A DNA stretch of 5,820 nt from Gemmatimonadota bacterium (GTDB lineage Bacteria; Gemmatimonadota; Gemmatimonadetes; Longimicrobiales; Longimicrobiaceae): positions 1-5,820 of the forward strand of contig JAFAYN010000438.1 in the NCBI GenBank assembly GCA_019240375.1, in the 5' to 3' direction. Under the pieces are notes generated by a model that was not told the DNA's origin, made no database searches, and worked only from the letters and a program-made list of their open reading frames with translations. Shown here piece by piece: positions 5,552 to 5,820 of this stretch. How positions within the stretch are numbered: position 1 is the first letter of the stretch; each line of letters starts with the position of its first letter. The translations under genes and the position numbers were made by a program.

Positions 5552-5820
5552 ATGCCCCTGCTCCCCCTCCTCGCTGCCCTGGCCGGGCTCGGCCTCGGCG
5601 CGGCCGTCGCCCGGATGCTCCTGCGCGCCCGCCACGCCGCCGACCGCGCCGTGGTGGACGAGCGGCTGCGCGCCGCCGAGCGCCAGGCGGCCGAGCTGCG
5701 GGAAGCGGTGCGGGAGCGCGACGCGCGCGTGGAGGACCTGCGGGCGGAGGGGGCGCGCCTCCAGTCGGTGCTCGCGGCGGCGCAGGCGCGCGGCGACGAG
5801 GAGCGCCGCGCCTGGGCCGA
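5552..5820 (+). CDS. rmuC: RmuC-like protein, 5' part only (runs off the window)
   Basis: The 89 visible codons encode a hydrophobic N-terminal helix (residues 2-24, Leu/Ala/Gly-rich) followed by a long Arg/Glu/Ala heptad-like coiled coil (about 30-89) ending in EERRAWA. A short membrane anchor leading directly into a coiled coil is the standard N-terminus of RmuC, a protein linked to limiting recombination at inverted repeats, with a nuclease-like domain further downstream. That catalytic domain is outside the window, so the call rests on layout and composition; another membrane-anchored coiled-coil protein is possible. The start is the first ATG in frame. The bases before it are pyrimidine-rich with no Shine-Dalgarno, so initiation is probably SD-independent. 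The gene is divergent from the kinase operon. Confidence 0.55.
   Translation, partial: MPLLPLLAALAGLGLGAAVARMLLRARHAADRAVVDERLRAAERQAAELREAVRERDARVEDLRAEGARLQSVLAAAQARGDEERRAWA

Overview
This is a very GC-rich bacterial window with tightly packed genes. Start codons often lack strong Shine-Dalgarno sequences, and secreted and membrane proteins are rich in Ala, Arg and Gly. Together these suggest a high-GC soil-type lineage. My best guess is Gemmatimonadota (Longimicrobium-like), but this is inference from style, not a proven assignment.

Layout. A predicted lipoprotein of unknown function (58-954, +) ends in a clear intrinsic terminator (990-1025). Converging on it is a secreted protein (1041-2645, -) with a metallo-beta-lactamase (MBL) fold C-terminal domain in which the metal-binding His/Asp motif has been replaced, so it looks like a pseudoenzyme. 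A 329-base intergenic region (2646-2974) follows. It holds three hairpins and, nearer the MBL gene, a six-unit array of 11-bp direct repeats. Next is a two-component operon on the minus strand: an OmpR/PhoB-type response regulator (2975-3670) and, upstream of it with a 4-base ATGA overlap, a membrane sensor histidine kinase (3667-5337). A divergent intergenic region (5338-5551) carries a second 11-bp repeat array upstream of the kinase gene and a TTGACA-type promoter facing the other way. The window ends in the 5' part of an RmuC-like gene (5552-5820+, +).

Most interesting result. The promoter regions of the kinase-regulator operon and of the MBL-like gene share one architecture that no single gene call explains. 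Each has direct repeats beginning GT (consensus roughly GTNMGG) at an exact 11-bp period. In both, the repeat nearest the gene is separated by exactly 21 bp from a YAGATTG -10-like element read on the minus strand. An 11-bp repeat period is the known signature of OmpR/PhoB-family operators. I therefore infer that this response regulator autoregulates its own operon and also controls the neighbouring secreted MBL-like pseudoenzyme, forming one local envelope-sensing module. The kinase's extracytoplasmic domain has a lone CxxC pair that could be the sensing element (redox or metal). That last step is speculative.
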